The notes: generated by a model not told the origin, from the letters alone. 64,000 nt of DNA from Jiella pacifica (GCF_010500815.1 NZ_JAAAMG010000002.1:135730-199729), one strand, 5' to 3'; positions 25,806 through 37,877 are shown, numbered from the stretch's first letter. Made by a program: numbers and translations.

Positions 25806-26052
25806 GACATTGCCCTTTCAGTCTGTCTGCGGCCGGCCCCACTCGGCCGGTCTCAGTCGACAACGCTGACGAGGCGCTTGCGTTTCGCCGGAACTCGAAA
25901 GCGTCGGGCAACTCGCTCGACTTTGCCGAAAATATTAACCTTGTTCGCCAATAAACAGCGATTCATGGCGGATCGGCACCACCCGTTAAGCTCGCGCGGA
26001 GGATATTGCAGGCTCCAAACGCCCGAATGGATTCAACCATCCGAGTTCTGCA

Positions 26053-26832
26053 ATGTCATCATCGAAATCAGCCCGCGCTTTCAGAAACGCCACCCTGCTT
26101 CTCCTCGCCGCCAGCCTATCGGGCTGCGGCTCCACGTCGTTCATGGGCCGCCGGGTCATGAGCGAGCACGAATGCATGACGCGGGTGATGTATTTCGAGT
26201 CCAACCGCTCGAGTCCCGAGGGCATGCTCGCCGTCGGCACGGTGGTGATGAATCGCGTCGAGAGCGAAAAATATCCCAACAGCGTCTGCGCCGTCGTCGG
26301 CCAGAAGAACCAGTTCGCGCCGGGCGTCCTCAGCCGAGAAATGGGCAAGGGAAGCAAACTGGCGGCGCAGATGGCCACGAAAGTGCTGAAGGGCGGCCGC
26401 CACAGCTACGTGCGCGATGCGAAGTTCTTCCACACCGCGGGCATGACCTTCCCCTATACGAACATGCATTACCTGGTGGAGGCGGGCGGCAACGTCTTTT
26501 ACGAGAAGCGCAAGAACGCCCGGCGCAAGAGCGACCCCGCCTTCGTCAATCCGCCAGGCCTCGAGGCGGCCAACCGCGCAGCCCGGGTGATGCTGACCGG
26601 TTACCAGACCACGCCGACGCAAAGCGGCTACGACTCCGCTCCGGTCCAGGCCCTTCGCGCCCAGGCGCCGAAACGCCTTGCGCCCGCCCCCAGGCAACCG
26701 CAGGCGGTGCCGCTGCCGGCGACGCCGCCGGCGGGACAGGAAATCCATGCCGCTTCGGCAACGAGCGCCGGCGCCGCCATGCTCGAACCGATCAGCCTCG
26801 ACGACGTCATCGCCGCCAATGGCGGTTTCTGA
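26053..26832 (+). CDS. SleB/CwlJ-type cell-wall hydrolase lipoprotein
   Basis: A 259-residue lipoprotein with lipobox LSGC ending at Cys25. The Hydrolase_2 (SleB) domain spans about residues 35-155 and includes CMTRVMYFESNRSSPEGM, carrying the putative catalytic Glu, and GQKNQFAPG. The C-terminal 90 residues are Pro/Ala-rich and probably unstructured. Such enzymes are lytic transglycosylase-like and act on peptidoglycan. It is monocistronic. Confidence 0.88.
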   Translation: MSSSKSARAFRNATLLLLAASLSGCGSTSFMGRRVMSEHECMTRVMYFESNRSSPEGMLAVGTVVMNRVESEKYPNSVCAVVGQKNQFAPGVLSREMGKGSKLAAQMATKVLKGGRHSYVRDAKFFHTAGMTFPYTNMHYLVEAGGNVFYEKRKNARRKSDPAFVNPPGLEAANRAARVMLTGYQTTPTQSGYDSAPVQALRAQAPKRLAPAPRQPQAVPLPATPPAGQEIHAASATSAGAAMLEPISLDDVIAANGGF

Positions 26833-26904
26833 CCGCGCCAGACCTCCATCCGAAAGACTGCCGAACGCCGCTGCGGCGCTCGGCTGCCTGAGAGCGACTT
26901 TCGA

Positions 26905-27807
26905 TCAGGCGAAGAGCCGCACCCCCTGCCCCGCATGTTCCCGAAAACTCTCGGCGATGTGTTCGGCGAGCGCTGCGGCAACCGGGCCGGCCTCCTCCCG
27001 CGTCATCATGTCGACCCGATAGGTGCCGAGCGGCGGTAGCCCGCCGGGCCCGTCGAGCCGCACCAGGCGAGGTGAGAGGACGCTCGCCGGCAGGGCGGCG
27101 ATGGCGAGATCAGCCTCCACGGCGGCGATCTGCGCCTGGCACTGCTCGCTCGAATAGGCAATGCGATAGTCGAGCCCAGCGCGGTCGAGAGCCTCCAGCG
27201 CCAGGGACCGCCAGAAGCAGCCATGCTCGGCCAGCGCCAGCGGCAGCGGATCGCGGGTCACCGCGCAGCCATTCTTCAACCCGACCCAGACGAGCATCTC
27301 GGTATGCACCTCGCGAACCGGAAGGCTCCCACCCTCCTCGCAGGTGAACAGCGCCACGTCGAGCTCTCGCGCGACGCATCGGCGCCTGAGTTCGGCGCTG
27401 GTATCGAGCCGCACTTCCACCTCGACATGGGGATGGGTCGAAGCGAAGCGTTTGAGGATTTCCGGGACGGCGAAGACACCGGAATCGTTCGGCGCGCCGA
27501 AGCGTACGCGCCCTTCCATCACCGGCCGGCGGAAGTGAGAGAGGACGTCGTCGTTGAGCTTCAACATCTTGCGGGCGAAGCCGAGCATATACTCACCGTC
27601 GCTCGTCAGTTCGACAGACCGCGTCTCGCGACGAAACAGCGGCCGGTCGAGCAGATCCTCCAGTTTCTTGACCTGCAGGCTGACCGCCGAGGGCGACCGG
27701 AACACCCGTTCGGCCGCCCGGGTGAAGTTGCCGGTCTCGCAGATCGCCACGAAAGTCCGGGCGAGATCGATATCGAGATTGGTGACGATCGGCGCCATCT
27801 GGTTCAT
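26905..27807 (-). CDS. LysR-family transcriptional regulator
   Basis: A 300-residue LTTR with an N-terminal winged helix-turn-helix (about residues 14-72, FVAICETGNFTRAAERVF) and a periplasmic-binding-protein-like effector domain. It is divergent from a DUF1127 gene, an arrangement repeatedly seen in Rhizobiales. A candidate operator lies just upstream at 27830-27844. The effector is unknown. The ATG at 27798 is an alternative start. Confidence 0.9.
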   Translation of the reverse strand: MNQMAPIVTNLDIDLARTFVAICETGNFTRAAERVFRSPSAVSLQVKKLEDLLDRPLFRRETRSVELTSDGEYMLGFARKMLKLNDDVLSHFRRPVMEGRVRFGAPNDSGVFAVPEILKRFASTHPHVEVEVRLDTSAELRRRCVARELDVALFTCEEGGSLPVREVHTEMLVWVGLKNGCAVTRDPLPLALAEHGCFWRSLALEALDRAGLDYRIAYSSEQCQAQIAAVEADLAIAALPASVLSPRLVRLDGPGGLPPLGTYRVDMMTREEAGPVAAALAEHIAESFREHAGQGVRLFA

Positions 27808-27829
27808 ATCGCTGGCCTTCCCTGTTTTA

Positions 27830-27844
27830 ATGAGCCGAGCTCAT
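27830..27844. promoter_or_regulatory. Candidate LysR operator (palindrome)
   Basis: ATGAGC-CGA-GCTCAT is a perfect interrupted palindrome 23 bp from the lysR start, in the LysR/DUF1127 divergent region. It has the dyad-symmetric shape of LTTR boxes. A further CTCATCAA-type half-site occurs at about 27870. Confidence 0.55.
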
Positions 27845-27927
27845 CAATGATCTTAGCCATTTTCGTTCGACTCATCAATCCCGCAATGCCACTCTCCCTT
27901 CAGACACGGGACACAAAGGAGAGTGCG

Positions 27928-28212
27928 ATGCTTCAGTGGGTTTATTCACCGCGCATAGAAGAGGCGGCTGCCGCGAACGTCCATCACGGATCCGCTGGGT
28001 GGCTTCGGTCATGGACGCGGGACCGCAGGCGCCAAAAGCTCCGCCGAGAGGCGATCGCGACGCTTCTCAGGGTCGACAACGACATACTCAGGGACGTCAC
28101 CGGGCTTGAGCGGCACCAGGTGGAGGCGGCGGCTCAGCTGCCTCTGGATGTCGACGCTCTGGAGCGGCTTCGGCAATTGCAGGACGCCCAGCCACGACGC
28201 GGAGAGGTCTGA
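27928..28212 (+). CDS. DUF1127-domain small protein
   Basis: A 94-residue basic protein. The DUF1127 core is at about residues 34-62: RRQKLRREAIATLLRVDNDI followed by LRDVTGL. DUF1127 proteins are small, Arg-rich and RNA-associated regulators of phosphate, carbon or stress responses. An AAGGAG ribosome-binding site precedes the ATG. The gene is divergent from LysR and is followed by a string of hairpins at 28236-28340. Confidence 0.82.
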   Translation: MLQWVYSPRIEEAAAANVHHGSAGWLRSWTRDRRRQKLRREAIATLLRVDNDILRDVTGLERHQVEAAAQLPLDVDALERLRQLQDAQPRRGEV

Positions 28213-28795
28213 CCCCCGGTTCGAGCGTGCCTGAGCGCCGCGGCGACCCGCGAAGTCAATTCGGTGGTCGCCGCGGCGTCGCGGAGAATCCGCAGCCTGC
28301 GGAACGGACCCCACAGGGCCGGACGGCCCCGCCACGGGGCGCGATGCGCATCCCTGGATGGCATCTTGACGTAACGCGATGGGGAGTAAGACACCCCGCG
28401 CTGATCGCCCGGTCGTCAATACAGTTCCAGAAAATTTACACTAATTCTCGTAAAATGTCTTTCAGATCTGCGATTTAGCGACTTCTTGTGCCATCACAGC
28501 GCCAAGTGGAAAGATGATAAGCCTCACCGAGCATAAAGCTAAACTGCCTTGAAATTTCAAATTCCCATCCAAACATCAGTACAATCATAGACTTAAAAAT
28601 GATCACGGCTGAATGATTCGCAAATCATTAACTCCTTCCAGGCTTAAGTGCGTCACATATCTCTGCCCGAATGAGTAAAATTGTGCAGATGCCGACGGAT
28701 ACCGTGAAGCCGGTTTGATGGCCGGCACCGCGTCGCTCTTCGGCCTGCCAATCGGCGCAACCAAGAAGCACCTGACGGTGTAAGTGGAGGAAAGC
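28213..28795. other. 583-bp intergenic region: hairpin string followed by an AT-rich segment
   Basis: No gene is convincing. The first 130 bp hold four successive stem-loops (annotated separately). About 28415-28665 is clearly poorer in GC than the rest of the window. It includes short inverted repeats such as AATGATT-cgca-AATCATT near 28611-28628. The last part (to 28795) is GC-rich again and leads into the chemoreceptor's GGAGG ribosome-binding site. The AT-rich part may hold the receptor promoter or a horizontally acquired remnant. Confidence 0.5.
28236..28340 (+). ncRNA. String of four stem-loops 3' of the DUF1127 gene (possible 3'-UTR RNA)
   Basis: Stem 1 is a perfect 13-bp pairing (28236-28248 with 28266-28278). 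Stem 2 is TCCGCAG/CTGCGGA (28289-28303). Stem 3 is GGGCC/GGCCC (28316-28329). Stem 4 is GCCCC/GGGGC (28326-28340) and partly competes with stem 3. None is followed by a T-run. The density of structure suggests a stable 3' UTR or a processed small RNA, but nothing identifies a family. Unlike the array at 1-560, no CCTCC motif is present. Confidence 0.35.
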
Positions 28796-30583
28796 ATGTT
28801 CGGAATGCAGGGCAAAGCAAGCGCGAGTTCCGGTGCAATCCTGCAGGCACTCGACAGGTCGCTGGCGATTATCGAATTCAAGCCGGACGGCACGATCATC
28901 AAGGCCAACGGGAATTTCTGTTCCGCGATGGGCTACGATGTCAGCGAGATCATCGGCAAGCACCATTCGATGTTCGTCGACCCGGCGGAAATTCAGTCCG
29001 CTGCCTATAGCGAATTCTGGGCCAAGCTCGGCCGCGGCGAATACGACGCCAGGCAGTACAAGCGCCTCGGCAAGGGCGGCAAGGAGATCTGGATCGAGGC
29101 CTCCTACAATCCGGTCTTCTCCGGCAGCAAGGTCGTCAAGGTCGTCAAGGTCGCCACCGACGTGACCGCTGCCAGGCTGCGTGTCGCCGAAAACGCCGGC
29201 AGGCTCGAGGCGATTTCCAGGGCCCAGGCAGTCATCGAGTTCCAAACCGACGGCACGATCCTCACGGCCAACGAGAATTTCTGCAACGCACTCGGCTACG
29301 GCCTCGACGAGATCCAGGGGCGGAATCATTCGATGTTCGTCGAGCCGGCCTATGCCAGCAGCGCCGACTATCGCGAATTTTGGGCCAAGCTCGGTCGCGG
29401 CGAGTTCGTCTCCGGCGAATTCAAGCGGATCGGCAAGGGCGGCAAGGAGGTCTACATCCAGGCCTCCTACAATCCGATCTTCGACATGAACGGCAAGGTC
29501 ATGAAGGTGGTGAAGCTCGCCAGCGACGTCACCGGCCGCGTCACGGCCGTCAACACGATCGCAACCGGTCTTGGCCGCCTCGCCGAGGGGGACGTCTCCC
29601 AGGAAATCGCCGAGCCGTTCATCCCGACGCTCGAAAGGCTGCGCACTGATTTCAACGCGTCGGTTGCGGTGTTGCGCCAGACTCTGAGCGCTGTCGGCGA
29701 GACCGCCTCGACGATCTCCTACGCAACCGAGGAGATTCGGGTTGCCTCGGACGACCTCGCCCGCCGCACCGAGCAGCAGGCCGCATCGGTCGAACAGACC
29801 TCGGCCGCGCTCGGCGAACTGACCGACACCGTCCGCGCTTCCGCCGCCAGAGCCGAAGAGGCCGGAACGCTCGTCGCCCGGACCAAGGCCGGTGCCGAGA
29901 GCTCCGGCGAGGTCGTGCAACGCGCCGTCGCGGCCATGGGCCAGATCGAAGCCTCGTCCACCCAGATCTCGCAGATCATCGGCGTGATCGACGAGATCGC
30001 CTTTCAGACCAATCTCCTCGCTCTCAACGCCGGCGTCGAAGCCGCGCGGGCCGGCGAGGCAGGCAAGGGCTTTGCGGTCGTTGCCCAAGAGGTCCGGGCC
30101 CTCGCCCAGCGTTCGGCGGAAGCAGCCAAGGAGATCAAGGGTCTGATCCAGAAGTCGACGTCGCAGGTCGAAGAGGGCGTCTCCCTCGTCGGAGAGACCG
30201 GCAAGGCGCTGCAGATGATCGTCACCGAGGTCAAGACGATCGACGAAAACGTCCGCGCCATCGTCGCGGCCGCTCGCAACCAGTCGATCGGACTTGCCGA
30301 GATCAACAAGGCGGTCGGCTCGATCGACGAGGGCACCCAGCAGAACGCCACCATGGTCGAGGAAGCGACCGCCGCCTGCCACAATCTGGCAGCACAAACG
30401 GTTGAGCTCGACAACCTGATCGCCAGGTTTTCCATCGCCCGTTCATCGCGGCAGGCGCCTGTCGTGGCGACGCGCCACAAGCCAGCGAATTCGCCCGCTC
30501 GTAAACTCCAAAGCAACCTCAATCGTGCATTCTCCACCAACGGCAACGCTGCACGCAAGCAGGACAATTGGGAAAACTTCTGA
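28796..30583 (+). CDS. Soluble PAS-PAS-HAMP methyl-accepting chemotaxis protein
   Basis: A 595-residue chemoreceptor without membrane helices. Two very similar PAS domains (about residues 12-120 and 134-242) are followed by a HAMP-like segment (about 245-300) and the signalling domain, whose hairpin tip [20 protein letters not shown] is intact. The layout resembles BdlA-type cytoplasmic receptors. The last five residues are NWENF, matching the CheR/CheB docking pentapeptide (NWETF in Tar and Tsr). A GGAGG ribosome-binding site supports the ATG at 28796. The cheW gene overlaps its stop codon. Confidence 0.93.
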   Translation: MFGMQGKASASSGAILQALDRSLAIIEFKPDGTIIKANGNFCSAMGYDVSEIIGKHHSMFVDPAEIQSAAYSEFWAKLGRGEYDARQYKRLGKGGKEIWIEASYNPVFSGSKVVKVVKVATDVTAARLRVAENAGRLEAISRAQAVIEFQTDGTILTANENFCNALGYGLDEIQGRNHSMFVEPAYASSADYREFWAKLGRGEFVSGEFKRIGKGGKEVYIQASYNPIFDMNGKVMKVVKLASDVTGRVTAVNTIATGLGRLAEGDVSQEIAEPFIPTLERLRTDFNASVAVLRQTLSAVGETASTISYATEEIRVASDDLARRTEQQAASVEQTSAALGELTDTVRASAARAEEAGTLVARTKAGAESSGEVVQRAVAAMGQIEASSTQISQIIGVIDEIAFQTNLLALNAGVEAARAGEAGKGFAVVAQEVRALAQRSAEAAKEIKGLIQKSTSQVEEGVSLVGETGKALQMIVTEVKTIDENVRAIVAAARNQSIGLAEINKAVGSIDEGTQQNATMVEEATAACHNLAAQTVELDNLIARFSIARSSRQAPVVATRHKPANSPARKLQSNLNRAFSTNGNAARKQDNWENF

Positions 30584-31071
30584 TGCTGGCTCAGACTCTC
30601 GACACGATCCAAACAGATCTCGGCGACTCCGCCATCGAGATCATCGCCTTCGAAATCGGCGGCCAGCAGTTCTGCGTGCGCACGACGGCCGTCCGCGAGA
30701 TCCGGGGTTGGAGCAAATCCACCCCGCTGCCGGGATCGCCCCACGAGATCATGGGCATGATGAACCTGCGCGGCTCGATCATCCCCATCGTCAACATGGC
30801 CTCCAAGCTGGGCATGGCACCCTCTGAGCCGGATGCCCGCAGCGCCGTCATCGTCGCCGAGGTCCAGAACGCGGTGGTCGGTCTGCTCGTCGACCGGGTC
30901 GCCGACATCCTGACGGTCGAGTCGAAGACCGTTCAGCCGACGCCGGAAATGCGCGGCAGCTTCACCGGGGGCTACGTTACCGGAGTGCTGGCAACCGGCC
31001 AGGGCATGATCTGCTTCCTCGATCTCGGCAAGATGTTCGTCGGCTTCTCCCTGGAGGAGGAAGCCGCCTGA
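30583..31071 (+). CDS. cheW: Chemotaxis coupling protein CheW
   Basis: A 162-residue single CheW domain (about residues 20-158) with IIAFEIGGQQFCVRTTAVREI and the conserved MNLRGSIIPIVNM segment. It couples receptors to the kinase CheA. Its ATG overlaps the receptor stop (TGATG), so the two proteins are made together. No cheA is in the window, so a kinase must be supplied elsewhere. A TTG at 30568 in the same frame is less likely. Confidence 0.93.
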   Translation: MLAQTLDTIQTDLGDSAIEIIAFEIGGQQFCVRTTAVREIRGWSKSTPLPGSPHEIMGMMNLRGSIIPIVNMASKLGMAPSEPDARSAVIVAEVQNAVVGLLVDRVADILTVESKTVQPTPEMRGSFTGGYVTGVLATGQGMICFLDLGKMFVGFSLEEEAA

Positions 31072-31475
31072 CGAAAAGGGCCTTCGATCAGACGACCATG
31101 CGGGCACTCCACCGGAAAGGCGGAGCGCCCGCTTTTGGTTTGCGCCCGCCCTGCGCCTGGCGAATCGAGCACGTCATAACCACTGGCAGCTGACGCATCG
31201 TGCCGCCGACTGGCTCCCGTCATGTCGGCGGGCCTGTCTTGCGGCAAGGGCCGAGGGCGTTGCCGCCCGACCGATCGGCCTGGTTCTCGCAGCCAGTCGA
31301 TTCCACGGCACCCATCCCGTGAACGCGCCACCGCCGGACGCAACGGCGGTGGCGGTTCGCCGAAGAACGCCCACTCTGGCACTGCGACAACAACGACCGC
31401 TTTTTCGGATCGGGTCATCTTGTCGAATCCAGCGGCAGCGACAGCTTTGGCCGATCTCGTCTCTCACGGTTGTCC
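31072..31475. other. 404-bp intergenic region with terminator and inverted repeat
   Basis: No gene is supported. It contains the cheW terminator (31100-31136) and a 10-bp inverted repeat at 31327-31353 (GCCACCGCCG and CGGCGGTGGC, 7-nt loop) located 120 bp before the SLC13 gene. The repeat has no T-run and could be a leader hairpin or operator. Confidence 0.5.
31100..31136 (+). terminator. Intrinsic terminator after cheW
   Basis: GCGGGC-A-CTCC (31100-31110) pairs with GGAG-C-GCCCGC (31122-31132) and TTTT follows at 31133. It closes the receptor-cheW operon. Confidence 0.8.
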
Positions 31476-33257
31476 ATGGCCGAGTTCCTCGCCCAGCATT
31501 CCGCCCTCGTCGGGCTGGCCATCATTCTTCTCGTCTTCGTCGCCTTCGCCCTCGAGCGTTATCCGCCCGAGGTCGTCGCCTGCGGCGGCGCCGTCGCCTT
31601 CCTTCTGTGCGGCTATCTGGAGACCGACGAGATCACCTCGGTCTTCTCCAATCCCGCCCCGATCACGATCGCGGCGATGTTCATCCTGTCGGGTACGCTG
31701 ATCCGAACCGGCGTCCTCGACGCGGCGGCCGGCTGGCTGCTGACGCGGGTCGCCGACCGCCCGGCGACGGCGCTCCTCGTCACGGCGACCGGCGTCATCT
31801 TCGCCTCGGCCTTCATCAACAACACGCCCGTCGTCATCGTCCTCATTCCGATCGCCGCCGAGATCGCCCGTACGCTGAAGATCGCCGAGACCAAGCTGCT
31901 GATGCCGCTGTCCTTCATCACGATCCTCGGCGGGACCTGCTCGATGATCGGCACGTCGACCAACCTCCTCGTCGACGGCGTCGCACGCGCCCAGGGACTC
32001 GAGCCGTTCTCGATCTTCGAGATCGCTCCGGTGGGCATGGTGACTGCGGTGGTCGGGCTCGCTTATCTCGGCCTCGTCGGCTGGCGGCTGCTTCCGTCGC
32101 GAGACGGCGTGGGGGCAGCGCTCGCGGAAAACGGCAGGGACGGCTATTTCACCGAAGTCGTCGTCCGCGATGGGGCGAATGCCATCGGCAAGCCGTTGGG
32201 AGAGGTTGGGGCATTGTCGTCCCGCGGCATTCGGACAGTTGCCGTTCGCCGGGGCACCGAAACCCTGCGCCGTGACCTCGCCGACATCGTCCTGCAGAAG
32301 GCCGACCGCATCGTGATGTTCGCGACGCCCGAGGAAATCCTGACGCTGCGCGCCAGCGACGGGTTTCGGATCGCCCGCAGCCAGCCCCAGCGCCCCAACG
32401 AGGAGCGTGTCGTCGTCGAGGCGACCGTCGCGCCGCATCGCCGCGGCATCGGCCGCGGGGCGCTGGAACTGACGGGGCTTTCGGGCACCGGAACCTCGGT
32501 CCTCGGCGTCATGCGCCATCGTCACGTGCCGGGCCCCAGCTTGCAGGAGATCCGGCTGCGGCCTGCCGACAGGTTGCTGCTCGAAGGGCCGCCGGAGGCT
32601 ATCGCCCGGATTTCCGACGAGAACGACCTCGTCGGCGTGAACGTCTCACGCGCCCGGCGTTTCCGCCGGGAAAAAGCGCCTCTGGCAATTGCCGCCCTCG
32701 CCGCGGTGATTCTGGTCTCCGCCTTCGGCCTCGCCAATATCCAGACGGCCGCCTTCGTCGCCATCGCGGCGATCCTCTTGCTCAGGGTCATCGACGCAGA
32801 CGAAGCATGGCGGACGATCCGCGGCGATCTCCTGATCCTGATTTTCGCCATGCTGGCGATCGGCACCGGAATGGAGAAGGCCGGCACCGCGCAGATGATC
32901 GTCGACGCCGTGACGCCGCTGATCGAGCACGCCCCGCACCTCGTCGTGCTGCTGGTGATCTACGCGCTCTCCTCGCTGCTGACGGAGATCGTCACCAACA
33001 ATGCCGTCGCGGTAATCGTCACGCCCATCGCGGTTGCCCTCGCTGCGAAGCTCGGCGTCGATCCCCGCAGCCTGGTCGTCGCCGTCATGTTCGGTGCGTC
33101 TGCCTCCTTCGCGACGCCGATCGGCTACCAGACGAACACGCTGGTCTATGCGGCGGGCAATTACCGCTTCACCGACTTCGTCAAGGTCGGCCTGCCGATG
33201 AACATCATCGTCGGCATCGCCACGACCATCGCGATCTATTTCTACTATCCGGCCTGA
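31476..33257 (+). CDS. SLC13-family permease with two TrkA-C (RCK_C) domains
   Basis: A 593-residue transporter with about 11-12 membrane helices in two blocks. Each half ends in an SLC13-type motif: FINNTPVVIVLIP and IGTSTNLLVDG in the first, EIVTNNAVAVIVTPIA in the second. Between them (about residues 210-385) are two TrkA-C domains, which bind small ligands and gate transport. Family members carry sulfate, dicarboxylates or other anions; the substrate is not predictable. The ATG at 31476 is preferred over a TTG two codons upstream. Confidence 0.9.
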   Translation: MAEFLAQHSALVGLAIILLVFVAFALERYPPEVVACGGAVAFLLCGYLETDEITSVFSNPAPITIAAMFILSGTLIRTGVLDAAAGWLLTRVADRPATALLVTATGVIFASAFINNTPVVIVLIPIAAEIARTLKIAETKLLMPLSFITILGGTCSMIGTSTNLLVDGVARAQGLEPFSIFEIAPVGMVTAVVGLAYLGLVGWRLLPSRDGVGAALAENGRDGYFTEVVVRDGANAIGKPLGEVGALSSRGIRTVAVRRGTETLRRDLADIVLQKADRIVMFATPEEILTLRASDGFRIARSQPQRPNEERVVVEATVAPHRRGIGRGALELTGLSGTGTSVLGVMRHRHVPGPSLQEIRLRPADRLLLEGPPEAIARISDENDLVGVNVSRARRFRREKAPLAIAALAAVILVSAFGLANIQTAAFVAIAAILLLRVIDADEAWRTIRGDLLILIFAMLAIGTGMEKAGTAQMIVDAVTPLIEHAPHLVVLLVIYALSSLLTEIVTNNAVAVIVTPIAVALAAKLGVDPRSLVVAVMFGASASFATPIGYQTNTLVYAAGNYRFTDFVKVGLPMNIIVGIATTIAIYFYYPA

Positions 33258-33318
33258 TCAGCCGTCCGCGCGGGCATCGACCAAGCAGTCCCGCGCCAAG
33301 CGCGCTGCGTCGCACGCT

Positions 33319-35979
<2,661 letters not shown>

Positions 35980-36372
35980 CCCCTGCCGTACCGTTTCAAC
36001 GAGCGTCGTTCGGGCCGCAGCGCAGCCGTCCCGACGGTCGGGTGTGGCGGAATGGAAGTCCGCTTCAACTTCGGCGGAAGGCACCGACCCGAACCTCAAA
36101 CCGAAACCCACGTCGGATCAGATGTTTGACGAGGGATTTTCGATTCCGACGTTCGCGGGACGGCGCTCCCACCCGTGCCGAACTTCGGAACCGAGACACT
36201 AGTGCATAATCCCGCCGGCGCCAATTGCTGCGTTGCAAAAACGTTCTTCTGTCCGAGGAGGCAGCCGCTTCGGGGATTTGGGGGAGCGCTTGCACGAAAA
36301 GGGCCGGAGCGCGCCGCTCCGGCCCTTCGTCTCAGCAGGTTCGTGAATGGCCGGGATTGCCGACCTGTCCTC
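35980..36372. other. 393-bp intergenic region; only a terminator recognised
   Basis: The stretch lies between the start of the ppdK-like gene and the 3' end of the dsbA-like gene, both minus strand. Short frames on either strand have no support. The strong hairpin at 36297-36325 terminates the dsbA-like transcript. The remainder presumably holds the ppdK promoter. Confidence 0.55.
36297..36325 (-). terminator. Intrinsic terminator of the dsbA-like gene
   Basis: GGGCCGGAGCG (36301-36311) and CGCTCCGGCCC (36315-36325) form an 11-bp stem with a 3-nt loop. On the minus strand it is followed by TTTT, 48 bp past the stop codon. Confidence 0.85.
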
Positions 36373-37158
36373 TCACATATGCGCGTCGATGACCGCGCCC
36401 ATCTGGGCTGCGCTGAGCGCCCCGGAATACTTGTCGCCATTGACGAAGAAGGTCGGCGTGGCGTTGACGCCGAATTCCTTTTCGCCCGCCTGCTGCACGT
36501 CAACGACCTTCTTCTGAAGCTCCTTGTCGTTCAGGCAGGCTTTGAACTGCTCCTCGCTCATTCCGGCGAGCCGCGAGATCTTCAGGAGTTCGGCCGAGGC
36601 TTGGTTGGAGAACGCCCATTGCGGCTGCTGATCGAACAGCACGTCGACCATCGCGGTGCGCTTGGCGTCGTCGCCGGCGCAGCGGGCCAGCATGAAGGCG
36701 GCCAAGGCGCGCGGATCGAAGGGGAACTCGCGGATGATCAGCTTCGCCTTGCCGGTGTCGATGTAATCCTTCTTGATCTGCGGATAGGAGCTTTCGTGGA
36801 ACTCCCGGCAGTGGGAGCAGGTCATCGAGGCGTATTCGACGATCGTCACCGGAGCGTTCGCATCGCCGATGACGACGTCGGGAAGCGCCTGCTCGGCCAT
36901 CAACTTCTCGACATCGACTTTCCCCGAGGCCTCCGGCGCCGTCACGTCGCCGTTGGCTGCCGCGTCCGTTTCACTCGAAGACGAAGCCTGAGCGAGAAGC
37001 ATCGGCCGCTCCGCCGTCACGCCGTCGGCCGCGGCGGACGACACGACGAGAGGCGAGACACCGAGCGCGAATAGGCTCGCCAAAGCGAGCGACGCGGCAA
37101 AGGCCCGGCGCCGCATCGAGCGAGGGGCGGCGTGGGGTTTCGCGAACTGAACTTGCAT
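36373..37158 (-). CDS. Periplasmic DsbA-type thioredoxin-domain oxidoreductase
   Basis: A 261-residue exported protein. A signal or anchor segment lies at residues 17-43 and a low-complexity linker runs to about residue 85. The DsbA-like domain has the redox motif CSHC at residues 114-117 and cis-Pro segment GVNATPTFFVNG. It introduces or rearranges disulfides in the periplasm. The ATG at 37158 follows a GGAG ribosome-binding site. It lies 146 bp downstream of the DciA gene, in the mutY-dciA-dsbA neighbourhood common in Rhizobiales. Confidence 0.92.
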   Translation of the reverse strand: MQVQFAKPHAAPRSMRRRAFAASLALASLFALGVSPLVVSSAAADGVTAERPMLLAQASSSSETDAAANGDVTAPEASGKVDVEKLMAEQALPDVVIGDANAPVTIVEYASMTCSHCREFHESSYPQIKKDYIDTGKAKLIIREFPFDPRALAAFMLARCAGDDAKRTAMVDVLFDQQPQWAFSNQASAELLKISRLAGMSEEQFKACLNDKELQKKVVDVQQAGEKEFGVNATPTFFVNGDKYSGALSAAQMGAVIDAHM

Positions 37159-37304
37159 GGACGAACTTTCTCCTTTGCCGTTGCCGGCGACCCATGGCGG
37201 TTTAAGGAACATCGTGGCGATTTTAAAGGCTGGGTTATGGCCGGTGCCCCCGAGTGACGGCCTTGTGTTCGCAAGCGAGCTGTCCTCTGGAGGGCACCGG
37301 GCGG

Positions 37305-37877
37305 TCATTTTGCCGGCAGCCGCCCAAGCGTCGCCTCGGCATAGGCCGCCAGCGCCGACTTCAGTTTCGGATCATCGATCCTCGCGACCATGTCGGCGAT
37401 CCTGGCCTTCTCGTCGACGCCGAGCGAGCGGGTGCGGGGGCGAAGGTCTTTCTTCGGCTGCGCCACCGGCTTCTGCACCAGGCGGATTTTTGCCACGGCA
37501 TGAAAGCCGAAGAAGCCATTGACGCGGGAAAGGATCTCGCCCGTCTGGTGCTGCAGGCGCAGCGCCGCCTTGGGCTCGGCCGCAACGACGAGGGTGGCCG
37601 GCTCGAAGGGATCGCCGTCGGAACGATCCTTCGGCCATTGCAGCTTTTCCGGGCGGGTGGTCTCGGCAAGCCTCGACCCGACGATGCCGGACCAGGCCGC
37701 GACGAGGCCCGTGCTCATGCCGGCCTTGCGCCTGAGGATAGGGTCCATCAGCTCGCCCGACAATTCGGCGAGCGGCCGCGCCCCCCGCCGCGAACGCGGC
37801 GCAGCAGCCCGGCGCCCCTCGTATTCGTCGCCACCCGTCATGCCGTCGGCATTTCCTCTGCGGTTCGTCGGAGGCAT
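37305..37877 (-). CDS. dciA: DciA-family (DUF721) replicative helicase loader
   Basis: A 190-residue protein. Its DUF721 domain (about residues 37-135) includes LVAAWSGIVGSRLAETTRPEKLQW and the LRLQHQTGEILSRVNGFFG helix. DciA helps load the replicative helicase DnaB in bacteria that lack DnaC. The N-terminal 35 residues are basic and disordered. It is divergent from mutY and upstream of the dsbA-like gene. Confidence 0.85.
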   Translation of the reverse strand: MPPTNRRGNADGMTGGDEYEGRRAAAPRSRRGARPLAELSGELMDPILRRKAGMSTGLVAAWSGIVGSRLAETTRPEKLQWPKDRSDGDPFEPATLVVAAEPKAALRLQHQTGEILSRVNGFFGFHAVAKIRLVQKPVAQPKKDLRPRTRSLGVDEKARIADMVARIDDPKLKSALAAYAEATLGRLPAK

